Source: an uncultured Bacteroidota bacterium
GTDB taxonomy: Bacteria > Bacteroidota > Bacteroidia > Chitinophagales > Chitinophagaceae
Assembly (NCBI GenBank): GCA_903835145.1
Contig: CAILMA010000746.1
Span: 1 to 16,581 of the forward strand
Reading direction: 5' to 3'
Length of the DNA: 16,581 nucleotides
A model generated the notes under the pieces. That model saw only the letters and a program-made list of their open reading frames with translations, made no database searches and had not been told where the DNA came from. Position 1 is the stretch's first letter. Each line of letters opens with the position of its first letter. Shown here piece by piece: positions 1 to 6,222 of this stretch. The translations under genes were made by a program, and so were the position numbers.

Positions 1-173
1 CGCTGAAAAAGACAGCTGCAAGTACGATGATTATGAAAGGGCAGGAATACAAAGGCTATATCAACGTTGGGGTTGCCGGACTTGAACAGGAAGTAGATTT
101 ACAATTTTGGATAGACCTTGCGCTTAGTTTTAACCCGCACGCAAAAGCCACCGCAAAGAAAAATAAAAAATAA
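1..173 (+). CDS. TfoX/Sxy N-terminal domain protein, 3' end only
   Basis: The reading frame is open from the left edge (first complete codon at base 3) to a TAA at 171-173, giving about 56 C-terminal residues. The visible part has the pattern that closes TfoX_N domain proteins of Bacteroidota: a 'KGYINV' strand, an acidic linker, 'FWIDLALSFNPHAK', and a lysine-rich tail ending KKNKK. In this family the domain stands alone in proteins of roughly 110 residues; the name comes from the competence regulator Sxy/TfoX, but the role of the short stand-alone versions is not settled. It lies 70 bases upstream of the YCII gene on the same strand, so all three genes may form one unit. The call rests on recall of the C-terminal pattern alone, because the more diagnostic N-terminal half is outside the window. 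Confidence 0.6.
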   Translation, partial: LKKTAASTMIMKGQEYKGYINVGVAGLEQEVDLQFWIDLALSFNPHAKATAKKNKK

Positions 174-243
174 TTTTCCCTTTTTTGTCCAATATGCGGC
201 ACACCAACCGTAATAACTGTATAACCAAATAAAACGTACAGAT

Positions 244-600
244 ATGAAAGAGTTTTTATTAATCTTCCGCAGAGACCTCGTAACGACTACAGCCCAGCAA
301 TCACCAGCCGAGATGCAGGATATGTTGAAACCGTGGCAGGACTGGATGGGCAGTCTGGCTGCCCGCCAGGCATTGGCCAACCCCGGAAACAGGCTATCTA
401 ATGACGGCCGTGTAGTTAAGTCGGGAAACCTGGTAACAAACGGTCCGTATGTGGAAATCAAAGAAGGCATTGGCGGATATATTATTGTTCGTGCAGCCTC
501 TATTGATGAAGCCACAGAACTGGCAAAAGGCTGCCCTATCATGCTCATAGGTGGTAACGTAGAAGTGAGAGCAGTAGTACCTATGGATAGCAATGGTTAG
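244..600 (+). CDS. YCII-related (DGPF-type) protein
   Basis: This is a 118-residue soluble protein without signal peptide. It has the ferredoxin-like layout of the YCII/DGPF family: a first strand 'KEFLLIFRRD', a helix around residues 22-43 ('MQDMLKPWQDWMGSL'), the signature loop at 61-75, and a last strand ending 'GGNVEVRAVVPM'. The DGPF signature is changed to NGPY (residues 66-69), while the following E-x-K-E and 'GGYIIVRA' are kept. In many bacteria DGPF genes sit next to ECF42 sigma factor genes, as here, where the sigma gene starts 42 bases downstream. The biochemical role of these proteins is unknown; cofactor-free enzymatic or small-molecule sensing roles are guesses. The ATG at 244 is preceded by an A-rich leader, as usual in this phylum, and I see no convincing promoter box directly upstream. 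Confidence 0.85.
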   Translation: MKEFLLIFRRDLVTTTAQQSPAEMQDMLKPWQDWMGSLAARQALANPGNRLSNDGRVVKSGNLVTNGPYVEIKEGIGGYIIVRAASIDEATELAKGCPIMLIGGNVEVRAVVPMDSNG

Positions 601-613
601 CAAATTTTCACGA

Positions 614-642
614 CCTCCCGGCAGTGCCGGGAGGCTTTTCTT
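614..642 (+). terminator. Hairpin between YCII and sigma genes (attenuator or RBS-masking stem)
   Basis: Bases 614-622 (cctcccggc) and 626-634 (gccgggagg) form a perfect 9-bp GC-rich stem with a 3-base loop. The run cttttctt follows and leads straight into the sigma factor ATG at 643. The shape fits an intrinsic terminator with an interrupted U-tract. The right arm also contains gggagg, the only Shine-Dalgarno-like sequence ahead of the sigma gene, 8 bases from the ATG, so the folded stem would hide it. Whether it stops transcription, limits translation, or both cannot be told from sequence. Confidence 0.7.
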
Positions 643-1914
643 ATGCAAGAGCAAGGCCTCATACCGCACCTTTTCCGCACGGAGTACAGTAAAATCATTG
701 CTGTGCTCTGTAAGGCTTTTGGCATGGAATACATCGCCCTTGCTGAGGATATAGCGAGTGACACGTTTTTGCAGGCTGCTGAAACGTGGGGAATGAAAGG
801 ACTGCCGGCAAACCCTGTGGCGTGGCTTTATGCAGTAGCAAAAAACAAGGCCATTGATGCTATTAAGCGCAATGCTTTGTTCACCAAAAAAATCGCCCCG
901 GAATTAATTCAGTCAACGGAAATCAACTGTGAGCCAGAAATTGACCTTTCAGGGCAAAATATAATAGACAGTCAGCTACAAATGATGTTTGCCATTTGCC
1001 ACCCCTCTATACCGGCTGAGGCTCAGGTGGGTCTGTGCCTGAATCTATTGTGCGGCTTTGGGGCCGATGAAGTTGCCGATGCATTTCTCACCAACCGGGA
1101 GACCATATACAAACGGCTGGCCCGGGCTAAGGAGAAACTAAAATCGGAACACATTATTCTTTGCCTGCCCGCAGCCTCAGAAATCAACAACCGCCTTGCA
1201 CGGGTGCTCACCGCACTTTATCTTCTTTTCAGTGAGGGCTATTATTCCTCCTCGCAAAACGCCACTGTAAGAAAAGAGCTTTGTGTTGAGGCTATGAGAC
1301 TAACCCACATGCTGGTGGATAATGAGCAGACCAGCACACCCCAAAGTAATGCCCTTCTTGCGCTCATGTGTTTTCATTCATCCCGCTTCGAGGCGCGGAT
1401 TAATGAAGAAGGGGACCAGATTTTGTACCACGAGCAAGATGAAAGGCTTTGGAACACTGAACTGATAAGTCACGGCGAGTTTTACATGTGCCAGGCCTCA
1501 AAGGGCAACGAGGTATCAAAATTCCATCTGGAGGCCGCAATAGCATTTTGGCATACGCAAAAAACGGATACACCAGAAAAATGGGATAACATCCTGCAGC
1601 TTTATAACCGGTTGCTTATAACTGAATATTCCCCCGCAGCCGCCCTGAACCGCACCTACGCACTCGCAAAAGCCAACGGTATACAAGAAGCGATAAAGGA
1701 AGCAGAGTTATTAAAATTGGACGGCAATCACCTGTACCATGCGCTGCTTGGCGACCTTTACTCAAATATTGATTACGCCAAAGCGATCACTCACCTGACT
1801 AAAGCCGCAGGCCTCGCGAAGAATGCAGCCGAAAAAAACCTGATCCTGAAAAAGGCGGCAGCCATCAATACCGGTAACCCGTCAAAAGCACAAGAATATT
1901 TAATCAAAAGTTGA
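643..1914 (+). CDS. ECF sigma factor, ECF42 type, with C-terminal TPR-like extension
   Basis: This 423-residue protein is about twice the length of a plain ECF sigma factor. Residues about 8-82 match sigma region 2 ('HLFRTEYSKI', 'AEDIASDTFLQAAETW', 'NPVAWLYAVAKNKAID'). Residues about 120-168 are the region 4 helix-turn-helix ('LCGFGADEVADAFLTNRETIYKRLARAKEKL'). Residues about 180-282 carry the conserved segment of this class (DUF6596-like, 'NRLARVLTALYLLFSEGYY'). The remainder is helical and TPR-like ('AALNRTYALAKANGIQEAI', 'YAKAITHLTKAAGL'). This layout with a neighbouring YCII/DGPF gene is typical of the ECF42 group, which lacks a dedicated anti-sigma factor; the C-terminal extension is thought to control activity. 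The ATG at 643 was chosen because homologues begin right before 'LIPHLFRTEYSKI'. A hairpin overlaps the ribosome-binding region. It directs RNA polymerase, probably to its own operon promoter, which I could not identify. Confidence 0.9.
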   Translation: MQEQGLIPHLFRTEYSKIIAVLCKAFGMEYIALAEDIASDTFLQAAETWGMKGLPANPVAWLYAVAKNKAIDAIKRNALFTKKIAPELIQSTEINCEPEIDLSGQNIIDSQLQMMFAICHPSIPAEAQVGLCLNLLCGFGADEVADAFLTNRETIYKRLARAKEKLKSEHIILCLPAASEINNRLARVLTALYLLFSEGYYSSSQNATVRKELCVEAMRLTHMLVDNEQTSTPQSNALLALMCFHSSRFEARINEEGDQILYHEQDERLWNTELISHGEFYMCQASKGNEVSKFHLEAAIAFWHTQKTDTPEKWDNILQLYNRLLITEYSPAAALNRTYALAKANGIQEAIKEAELLKLDGNHLYHALLGDLYSNIDYAKAITHLTKAAGLAKNAAEKNLILKKAAAINTGNPSKAQEYLIKS

Positions 1915-2016
1915 TTTACGGGAAACCCGTCGGCAGATTGGGGGAAAAAACGCCACAAATACGCTGAAAATCAGAAAATATCAATTAATATTTATTATTT
2001 TAGTGCCGCATAAACT

Positions 2017-2032
2017 GCACCTGGACAGGTGC
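2017..2032. repeat. Short inverted repeat in the leader of the DUF5723/OmpA-like gene
   Basis: gcacct (2017-2022), a 4-base spacer ggac and aggtgc (2027-2032) form a perfect 6-bp stem, extended by a C:G closing pair inside. It ends 19 bases before the ATG at 2052, so it would lie in the 5' leader or overlap the promoter. The same arms (gcacct ... aggtgc) recur at 7200-7216. It could be an operator or a leader hairpin; there is no T-tract. Confidence 0.45.
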
Positions 2033-2051
2033 CGGTTTGAATTATTATACA

Positions 2052-4136
2052 ATGAAGAAAATTATACTTGCTGCCGCAATACTCGCAGGCTTGGGTAACC
2101 AAGCCACCGCACAACGATATTTGGGTACTTCCACAAGTAACTGGAGCGGCATATCATCGCTATACCTTAACCCGGCCAACATTGCAGACAACCGCGATAA
2201 GCTGGTCATTGACCTGTTCAACTTCAATGTTGGCGTTGATAATAGTCTGGGGAAAATAAATGCAAACCCCGGTATCAGCCGCTTTATAAACGGGGGCGAA
2301 AACAACATTAATGATGTTTTCAACTTCTCCAATAAATCTAAGTTCAGCTTGCTCGCACCTTATGTTGAGGTAAGAGGTCCGGGTATAATGGCGAAAATAT
2401 GCCACAACCAAAGCCTTGCACTTACCACACGTGTTCGTGGCTTCAACCAGCTGAATAACTTCGATCAGTCGCTTTACCGCACTATTACCGACTCCGCTTA
2501 TGCGCGCAGCGGCAATCTTGACCTCGTAGCGCAGAATTTTAACTGGACTGCCCACCTTTGGGCTGAGGCGGCCCTTACTTATGGCGCTGTAGTACTTGAT
2601 AAGGGACACAGCGAGCTGAAAGTGGGTGGAACAGTACGCTACCTGAGCGGCATAGGTTTCCTGGGTCTTAAAGGCAAAAACCTTGACCTCCACTATTCCA
2701 CCGGCGCAGATTCTTTTTACGCAAAAAATACGGACCTCCAGTACGCCAGCAACATCTACAGTGCCACCAATGCCCTCACTAATGGTGTCTCTGCAAGCAA
2801 CCTTTTCGATAATTTCTTTAACGGCAAGGGCGGCTCAGGTGTGGGCGGCGACATTGGCATCGTTTATGAATACCTTGAGGATACCACCAATATACGCTAT
2901 GATATGGATGGTAAAACCGGCATTCGGGATGGATCGAAAAACAGGTATAAATTCCGCCTGTCGGCTTCGGTAACCGACCTGGGCTTTATTACCTACCCAT
3001 CTAACAACAACTTTGCAGTTAATGTTACCGGCAACGGATATATTACTGGTAAGGGTTTCAGTGCCAACGTGAAGGATTTTAATGACTTCACTAACTACAC
3101 AGCAAAGCAAGGCTTCCATGCCGATACCGCCAAGGCCAGTAACAGGGTATACATGCCGACGACCCTCATTCTTTCAGCTGACTACCACGCCTGGAAGAAC
3201 TTCTATGTTAATGCCAGCTACTTCAATAACCTGGTGTACAACAATAGCTTTGGAAACTCCTACTACAACCAGCTGAGCATCACCCCGCGGTATGACAAGC
3301 GCATGTACAGCATAGGCTTGCCTATTACCTATAGCTGGCTTACCCAGTCTATGAAGATGGGTATTGGTTTGCGCTACAGCGGCTTCTACATAGGGAGCGA
3401 CGACCTCCTTGCGGCGTTCTCCCACAGCCAGTACGGCCTTAATCTTTATGTTGGTGGTTACGTGCCGTTTGGCAATAAAAAACCTAAAGACAGGGATGGT
3501 GATCACGTATCAAACCGCAGAGACCGTTGCCCTGACGAATATGGCGAGTGGGAACACCACGGCTGCCCTATAGACAAAGACACCGAAAAGGAAAAAGAAG
3601 ATTCGAAAGAAAAAGCAGATACAACAGACAACTGCCCTGAAACAAGTGGCCTCGTATTGCCGCTCACTGATACCCAGTTTAAAGACACTGACGGCGATGG
3701 TATACCAGATAACGAAGACGCCTGCCCAATGGTAGCCGGCCCTGCAGAAACACACGGCTGCCCGGTAAAGGAAAAAATCATGGCACAACAACCTGACCTC
3801 AAAACATACATCATAGGTTGGCATGGCGGCAACAACCCTATTACTGAAAATGATTTCAAAACCCTTGACCGTTTCGGCAAGATGCTGAATGAATACCCAG
3901 ATGAAAATATACTCATTGAAAGCTACACCTCGAAGCTCGGTGATGCTAAAAAATGTAAAGCCATTGCAAAACAGCGGGCCGAAATTGTGAAATCCTATTT
4001 CACCAACAAAGGATTTAATGAAAAAAGGATAGTGGTGCTGCCGCTGGGTAGTCAGAAATCCAACTTCGGGCATGCGGTAACAAATTGCCTTGAAATGAAA
4101 CTTGTGAAAAATACTGCGAAAAACGGGTATTATTGA
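2052..4136 (+). CDS. Outer-membrane protein: DUF5723-like barrel, TSP3 motifs, OmpA-like C-terminus
   Basis: The protein has 694 residues. The signal peptide is residues 1-20 (MKKIILAAAILAGLGNQATA, cut before Q). The ATG at 2052 is preferred over an in-frame TTG at 2037 because it begins exactly at the leader. Residues about 21-475 match DUF5723: 'YLGTSTSNWSGISSLYLNPANIADNRDKL' near the N-terminus, then alternating beta strands of an outer-membrane barrel ending 'YGLNLYVGGYVPFG'. Two thrombospondin-type-3-like calcium motifs follow, at 479-506 ('DRDGDHVSNRRDRCPDE') and 545-571 ('DTDGDGIPDNEDACP'), separated by a lysine/glutamate-rich linker. Residues about 585-688 are OmpA-like ('RAEIVKSYFTNKGFNEKRI'). 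The usual GHTD loop is replaced by SYTS and the NRRVE end is missing, so peptidoglycan binding is doubtful. It is probably a monocistronic envelope protein of unknown exact role. Confidence 0.85.
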   Translation: MKKIILAAAILAGLGNQATAQRYLGTSTSNWSGISSLYLNPANIADNRDKLVIDLFNFNVGVDNSLGKINANPGISRFINGGENNINDVFNFSNKSKFSLLAPYVEVRGPGIMAKICHNQSLALTTRVRGFNQLNNFDQSLYRTITDSAYARSGNLDLVAQNFNWTAHLWAEAALTYGAVVLDKGHSELKVGGTVRYLSGIGFLGLKGKNLDLHYSTGADSFYAKNTDLQYASNIYSATNALTNGVSASNLFDNFFNGKGGSGVGGDIGIVYEYLEDTTNIRYDMDGKTGIRDGSKNRYKFRLSASVTDLGFITYPSNNNFAVNVTGNGYITGKGFSANVKDFNDFTNYTAKQGFHADTAKASNRVYMPTTLILSADYHAWKNFYVNASYFNNLVYNNSFGNSYYNQLSITPRYDKRMYSIGLPITYSWLTQSMKMGIGLRYSGFYIGSDDLLAAFSHSQYGLNLYVGGYVPFGNKKPKDRDGDHVSNRRDRCPDEYGEWEHHGCPIDKDTEKEKEDSKEKADTTDNCPETSGLVLPLTDTQFKDTDGDGIPDNEDACPMVAGPAETHGCPVKEKIMAQQPDLKTYIIGWHGGNNPITENDFKTLDRFGKMLNEYPDENILIESYTSKLGDAKKCKAIAKQRAEIVKSYFTNKGFNEKRIVVLPLGSQKSNFGHAVTNCLEMKLVKNTAKNGYY

Positions 4137-4217
4137 TAAAGTGAACCGGACATTTAAATTGGCTGCAATAGCGGGTTGCCGGTAGAAACCCAAATTAAAG
4201 TTAACGCTATCCGGTAT

Positions 4218-4249
4218 TTTGCGTGGTTAAAAAGAATACTCTAATTTTG
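4218..4249 (+). promoter_or_regulatory. Bacteroidetes-type promoter of the small lipoprotein gene
   Basis: A TTTG box (4218-4221) and a perfect TAnnTTTG box (taattttg, 4242-4249) are separated by 20 bases, matching the -33/-7 consensus of Bacteroidetes primary-sigma promoters. The expected start of transcription, near 4255, would leave a leader of about 15 bases before the ATG at 4270. Confidence 0.7.
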
Positions 4250-4269
4250 TGACAATTAAAACCAGTACA

Positions 4270-4632
4270 ATGAAGAAAACAATTCTATTTTTTGCCGGCT
4301 GTGCATTTTTTCTTGCATCATGCGGCAACAATAGCCAACCACAAGGCCAGAGCAAAGAACAAGTTGACTCGTCAGTGAACGCACAGGTAGCAGCAAAAGA
4401 AGCAGCTATTAAAGCGCAGAACGACTCTACCATAAAGGCTGAAGCTGATGCTAAAGCAAAGCAGATGGAGCGCGAACACGAAGGTGAAAAAAGGTCTGAA
4501 AAGAAGCATGGAGAAAAAGCTTCTGCTACGCCTACCCCTCCGCCGCCACCACCACCATCACCTGTTAACAACAGACCTGGTGCATCAAACGCAGGTGCTA
4601 AGAACGTAAACGACCGTTCAGGAGCGCATTAA
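4270..4632 (+). CDS. Small charged lipoprotein with a polyproline tail
   Basis: The protein has 120 residues. Residues 1-17 form a lipoprotein signal peptide with lipobox L-A-S-C (cysteine 18), so it should be lipidated and anchored in the inner or outer membrane. The mature part has no globular signature. It has a polar start ('GNNSQPQGQSKEQ'), an alanine/lysine/glutamate-rich stretch likely to be helical (about residues 28-85), then 'TPTPPPPPPPSP' and a glycine/asparagine-rich end. An in-frame GTG at 4249 also opens this frame, but it falls inside the -7 promoter box, so the ATG at 4270 is the start. It has its own promoter and a strong terminator at 4657-4691, and is therefore an independent unit. 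I do not recognise a family; a spacer or periplasmic linker role is only a guess. Confidence 0.75.
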   Translation: MKKTILFFAGCAFFLASCGNNSQPQGQSKEQVDSSVNAQVAAKEAAIKAQNDSTIKAEADAKAKQMEREHEGEKRSEKKHGEKASATPTPPPPPPPSPVNNRPGASNAGAKNVNDRSGAH

Positions 4633-4656
4633 AGATTGATTTCACCCATTTATATC

Positions 4657-4691
4657 AACTGCAGCATGTTCGTTCATGCTGCAGTTTTTTT
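4657..4691 (+). terminator. Rho-independent terminator after the small lipoprotein gene
   Basis: A perfect 12-bp stem (aactgcagcatg 4657-4668 with catgctgcagtt 4675-4686) has a 6-base loop (ttcgtt) and is followed by a run of seven T (4685-4691). It ends + strand transcription 25 bases after the stop codon. Confidence 0.9.
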
Positions 4692-4721
4692 GTGCGGGAT
4701 AGTTTGGTCTGCTCCAAACAT

Positions 4722-4748
4722 AAAAAAGGCTGCCCACAAAGGGCAGCC
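4722..4748 (-). terminator. Rho-independent terminator after the EGF-like lipoprotein pair
   Basis: Read on the - strand, ggctgccc (4748-4741), loop tttgt and gggcagcc (4735-4728) form an 8-bp stem followed by six T (4727-4722). It lies 24 bases past the stop of the - strand gene ending at 4773 and sits back to back with the + strand terminator at 4657-4691, insulating the two converging units. Confidence 0.9.
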
Positions 4749-4772
4749 AGTCATTTTATGTTCAAACTAATA

Positions 4773-5300
4773 TTATTGCTTATCGTAGTTACCGCTACAT
4801 GTAGTTGTTGTGCTTGCATCTATCGCAGTGTAAGCGTGGGTGAATGCAGTATTGCTTGTAAGTGTGATAGTACCAGAAATAGTTACTGCCGAGCTTACTG
4901 CCTGATTAGTGTAGGTAACAGTCTTACCGTCAGTGCTGAGGTTACCAGTAATTTGAACTGAAGAACCGAATCCACCCGGGTTAGTGATCAAAACTTTTGT
5001 AGTATCGGTTGAAGAACTTGCTACACTGATAATGATGTTGTTATAAGGTCCGCCAACGCTGCAGGCATCGTTTCCTTTCCAGCTGCCTATCAGGGCCAGC
5101 GTCTGGCAATTAGTACCCATATAACCTGTAGGGCATGTACATGTGCCTGATGAACAAACACCACCATGGTTGCAGGTTATACCACTGCATGGGTCTGAAG
5201 TTTTGTTGTCTGAAGTTTTGTTGCAGGAAGAATAAAGAACCGCTGAAAATGTTCCGATTGTTACAATAGCACTGAAGGCAATAAGACGTAGTGATTTCAT
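4773..5300 (-). CDS. EGF-like lipoprotein, paralogue B
   Basis: The protein has 175 residues. The start at 5300 (MKSLRLIAFSAIVTIG) is preferred over an in-frame ATG at 5336 because it aligns residue for residue with the leader of the adjacent paralogue. It is a lipoprotein with lipobox Y-S-S-C (cysteine 26). A short linker with a doubled NKTSD follows. Next comes an EGF-like module (residues 38-65) with six cysteines in the EGF order and a 'CTCPTGYMGTNC' end. Residues about 69-175 form a beta-rich domain starting 'IGSWKGNDAC' and ending 'CSGNYDKQ'; its two cysteines (80, 168) could pair. The domain is faintly lipocalin-like but I cannot name the family. It is downstream of its paralogue, 64 bases away on the same strand, probably in one transcript ending at the terminator at 4722-4748. 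Likely role: surface or periplasmic binding protein, unproven. Confidence 0.8.
   Translation of the reverse strand: MKSLRLIAFSAIVTIGTFSAVLYSSCNKTSDNKTSDPCSGITCNHGGVCSSGTCTCPTGYMGTNCQTLALIGSWKGNDACSVGGPYNNIIISVASSSTDTTKVLITNPGGFGSSVQITGNLSTDGKTVTYTNQAVSSAVTISGTITLTSNTAFTHAYTAIDASTTTTCSGNYDKQ
5194..5223. repeat. 15-bp perfect tandem duplication inside the EGF-lipoprotein gene
   Basis: tctgaagttttgttg occurs twice in direct succession (5194-5208 and 5209-5223). It is in frame and adds a second copy of the peptide NKTSD between the lipid-anchor cysteine and the EGF module. The paralogue at 5365-5862 has no equivalent, so this is a recent linker expansion by slippage or unequal exchange. Confidence 0.9.
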
Positions 5301-5364
5301 TTGTTTTGTTTGTTTGAGTGAGGAATTATTTTTCATTTGAGCAATTGCAGAGCATTACTAATCA

Positions 5365-5862
5365 TTACTGAATATTGTAAGTACCGCCGCAAGACCTTGT
5401 TGATGTTGTATCGTTAATGGTATAACTCTGGCTGAAAGAAGTATTGCTGCCAAGTGTCATAGTACCGCTAATCTTTATTTTAGACGTGATAGTCTGATTA
5501 GTATACGTTATAGTCTGACCTGCGTTGCTCAGCGTACCTTCTACTACTACAGATGAGCCGAAGTTGCCTGGGTTACTTATGATTACTTTTCCAGTGTCAG
5601 TAGAAGAAGCTGTAATCGTGATTATGTTGGTACCACCAGTGCTGCAAGTATCATTTCCTTTCCATGTACCAATGAATGCCATGCTTTCGCAGGTAACACC
5701 GCTATATCCTGTAGGACAGGTGCAAATACCGCCACTACAAGTACCACCATTAAGACATGTAACGCCTTTACAGCCATCTTTTTTGCAGGAAGAATAGAAT
5801 ACAACGCCAAAAGTACAGAGGGTAACGAATACACTTAGAGCGATGACACGAAATGATCTCAT
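5365..5862 (-). CDS. EGF-like lipoprotein, paralogue A
   Basis: The protein has 165 residues. The leader MRSFRVIALSVFVTLCTFGVV runs into lipobox Y-S-S-C (cysteine 26), so it is a lipoprotein. An EGF-like module with six cysteines (31, 36, 42, 47, 49, 58; 'CTCPTGYSGVTC') is followed by a beta-rich domain 'IGTWKGNDTCSTGG ... SCGGTYNIQ'. It aligns along its whole length with the downstream gene at 4773-5300, with conserved blocks 'SCKK/SCNK', 'CTCPTGY', 'WKGND', 'NPG-FGSSV' and 'TYTNQ', so the pair arose by tandem duplication. This copy lacks the NKTSD repeat. It is first in the transcript and follows a clear promoter at 5898-5929. EGF modules are uncommon in bacteria but recur in Bacteroidota surface proteins. 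Ligand and function are unknown. Confidence 0.8.
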   Translation of the reverse strand: MRSFRVIALSVFVTLCTFGVVFYSSCKKDGCKGVTCLNGGTCSGGICTCPTGYSGVTCESMAFIGTWKGNDTCSTGGTNIITITASSTDTGKVIISNPGNFGSSVVVEGTLSNAGQTITYTNQTITSKIKISGTMTLGSNTSFSQSYTINDTTSTRSCGGTYNIQ

Positions 5863-5897
5863 AGATTCTTTTTTTTAAGTAAATAACAATTTTGCGT

Positions 5898-5929
5898 CAA
5901 AGATAGTTCTTACGGTCAATTAGAGCAAA
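5898..5929 (-). promoter_or_regulatory. Bacteroidetes-type promoter of the EGF-lipoprotein pair
   Basis: On the - strand, TTTG (5929-5926), 20 bases and tatctttg (5905-5898) give a perfect TTTG-N20-TAnnTTTG promoter. The predicted start near 5892 leaves a leader of about 30 bases, ending in an A-rich run just before the ATG at 5862. Confidence 0.75.
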
Positions 5930-6167
5930 CAAAAATTGAAATTTCGCCACTTTAACTTTCTTTTTCCATATCCCTGCACGTAGCGTGCCAGTGTTATCCA
6001 CTTAATAAGACTTAGACAATTTTCATGCCAAGGCACTTAAAAAAAAGCCAATCCGGGCATTTTGTCGAATAAATTCTTCAAATACTTTTGAGGTCTTTAC
6101 AGGTCATGCCCAAGGTATATACTACAACCAGGCAGCAGGGATGCAGGGAGTTGGTGCCAAATTATAC
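5930..6167. other. Stretch without a recognisable gene
   Basis: I find no convincing reading frame, tRNA or promoter pair here. The only structure is a nested inverted repeat: outer arms gggcat (6055-6060) and atgccc (6106-6111) enclose a small stem tcaaa/tttga (6078-6091, loop tact). It may be part of the 3' leftover of the ferritin-like operon, a small RNA, or nothing. Confidence 0.5.
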
Positions 6168-6196
6168 AAAAACAGGCTGCAATTTCGTGCAGCCTG
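6167..6196 (-). terminator. Rho-independent terminator after the ferritin-like gene pair
   Basis: On the - strand caggctgca (6196-6188), loop cgaaat and tgcagcctg (6181-6173) form a perfect 9-bp stem, followed by five T (6172-6168). It lies 26 bases past the stop codon of the gene ending at 6223. Confidence 0.85.
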
Positions 6197-6222
6197 ACTA
6201 TAAATGAATGAAAAATATTAGC

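Noticed and set aside
1918..1930. acggg-aaa-cccgt hairpin after the sigma factor gene as a terminator
   Set aside because: The stem is only 5 bp and no T-tract follows.
2037..2051. Earlier in-frame TTG start for the DUF5723/OmpA-like gene
   Set aside because: It would put five polar and aromatic residues ahead of a perfect signal peptide beginning at the ATG 2052.
4249..4269. GTG start for the small lipoprotein
   Set aside because: It overlaps the -7 promoter box and would precede the normal lipoprotein leader by seven residues.
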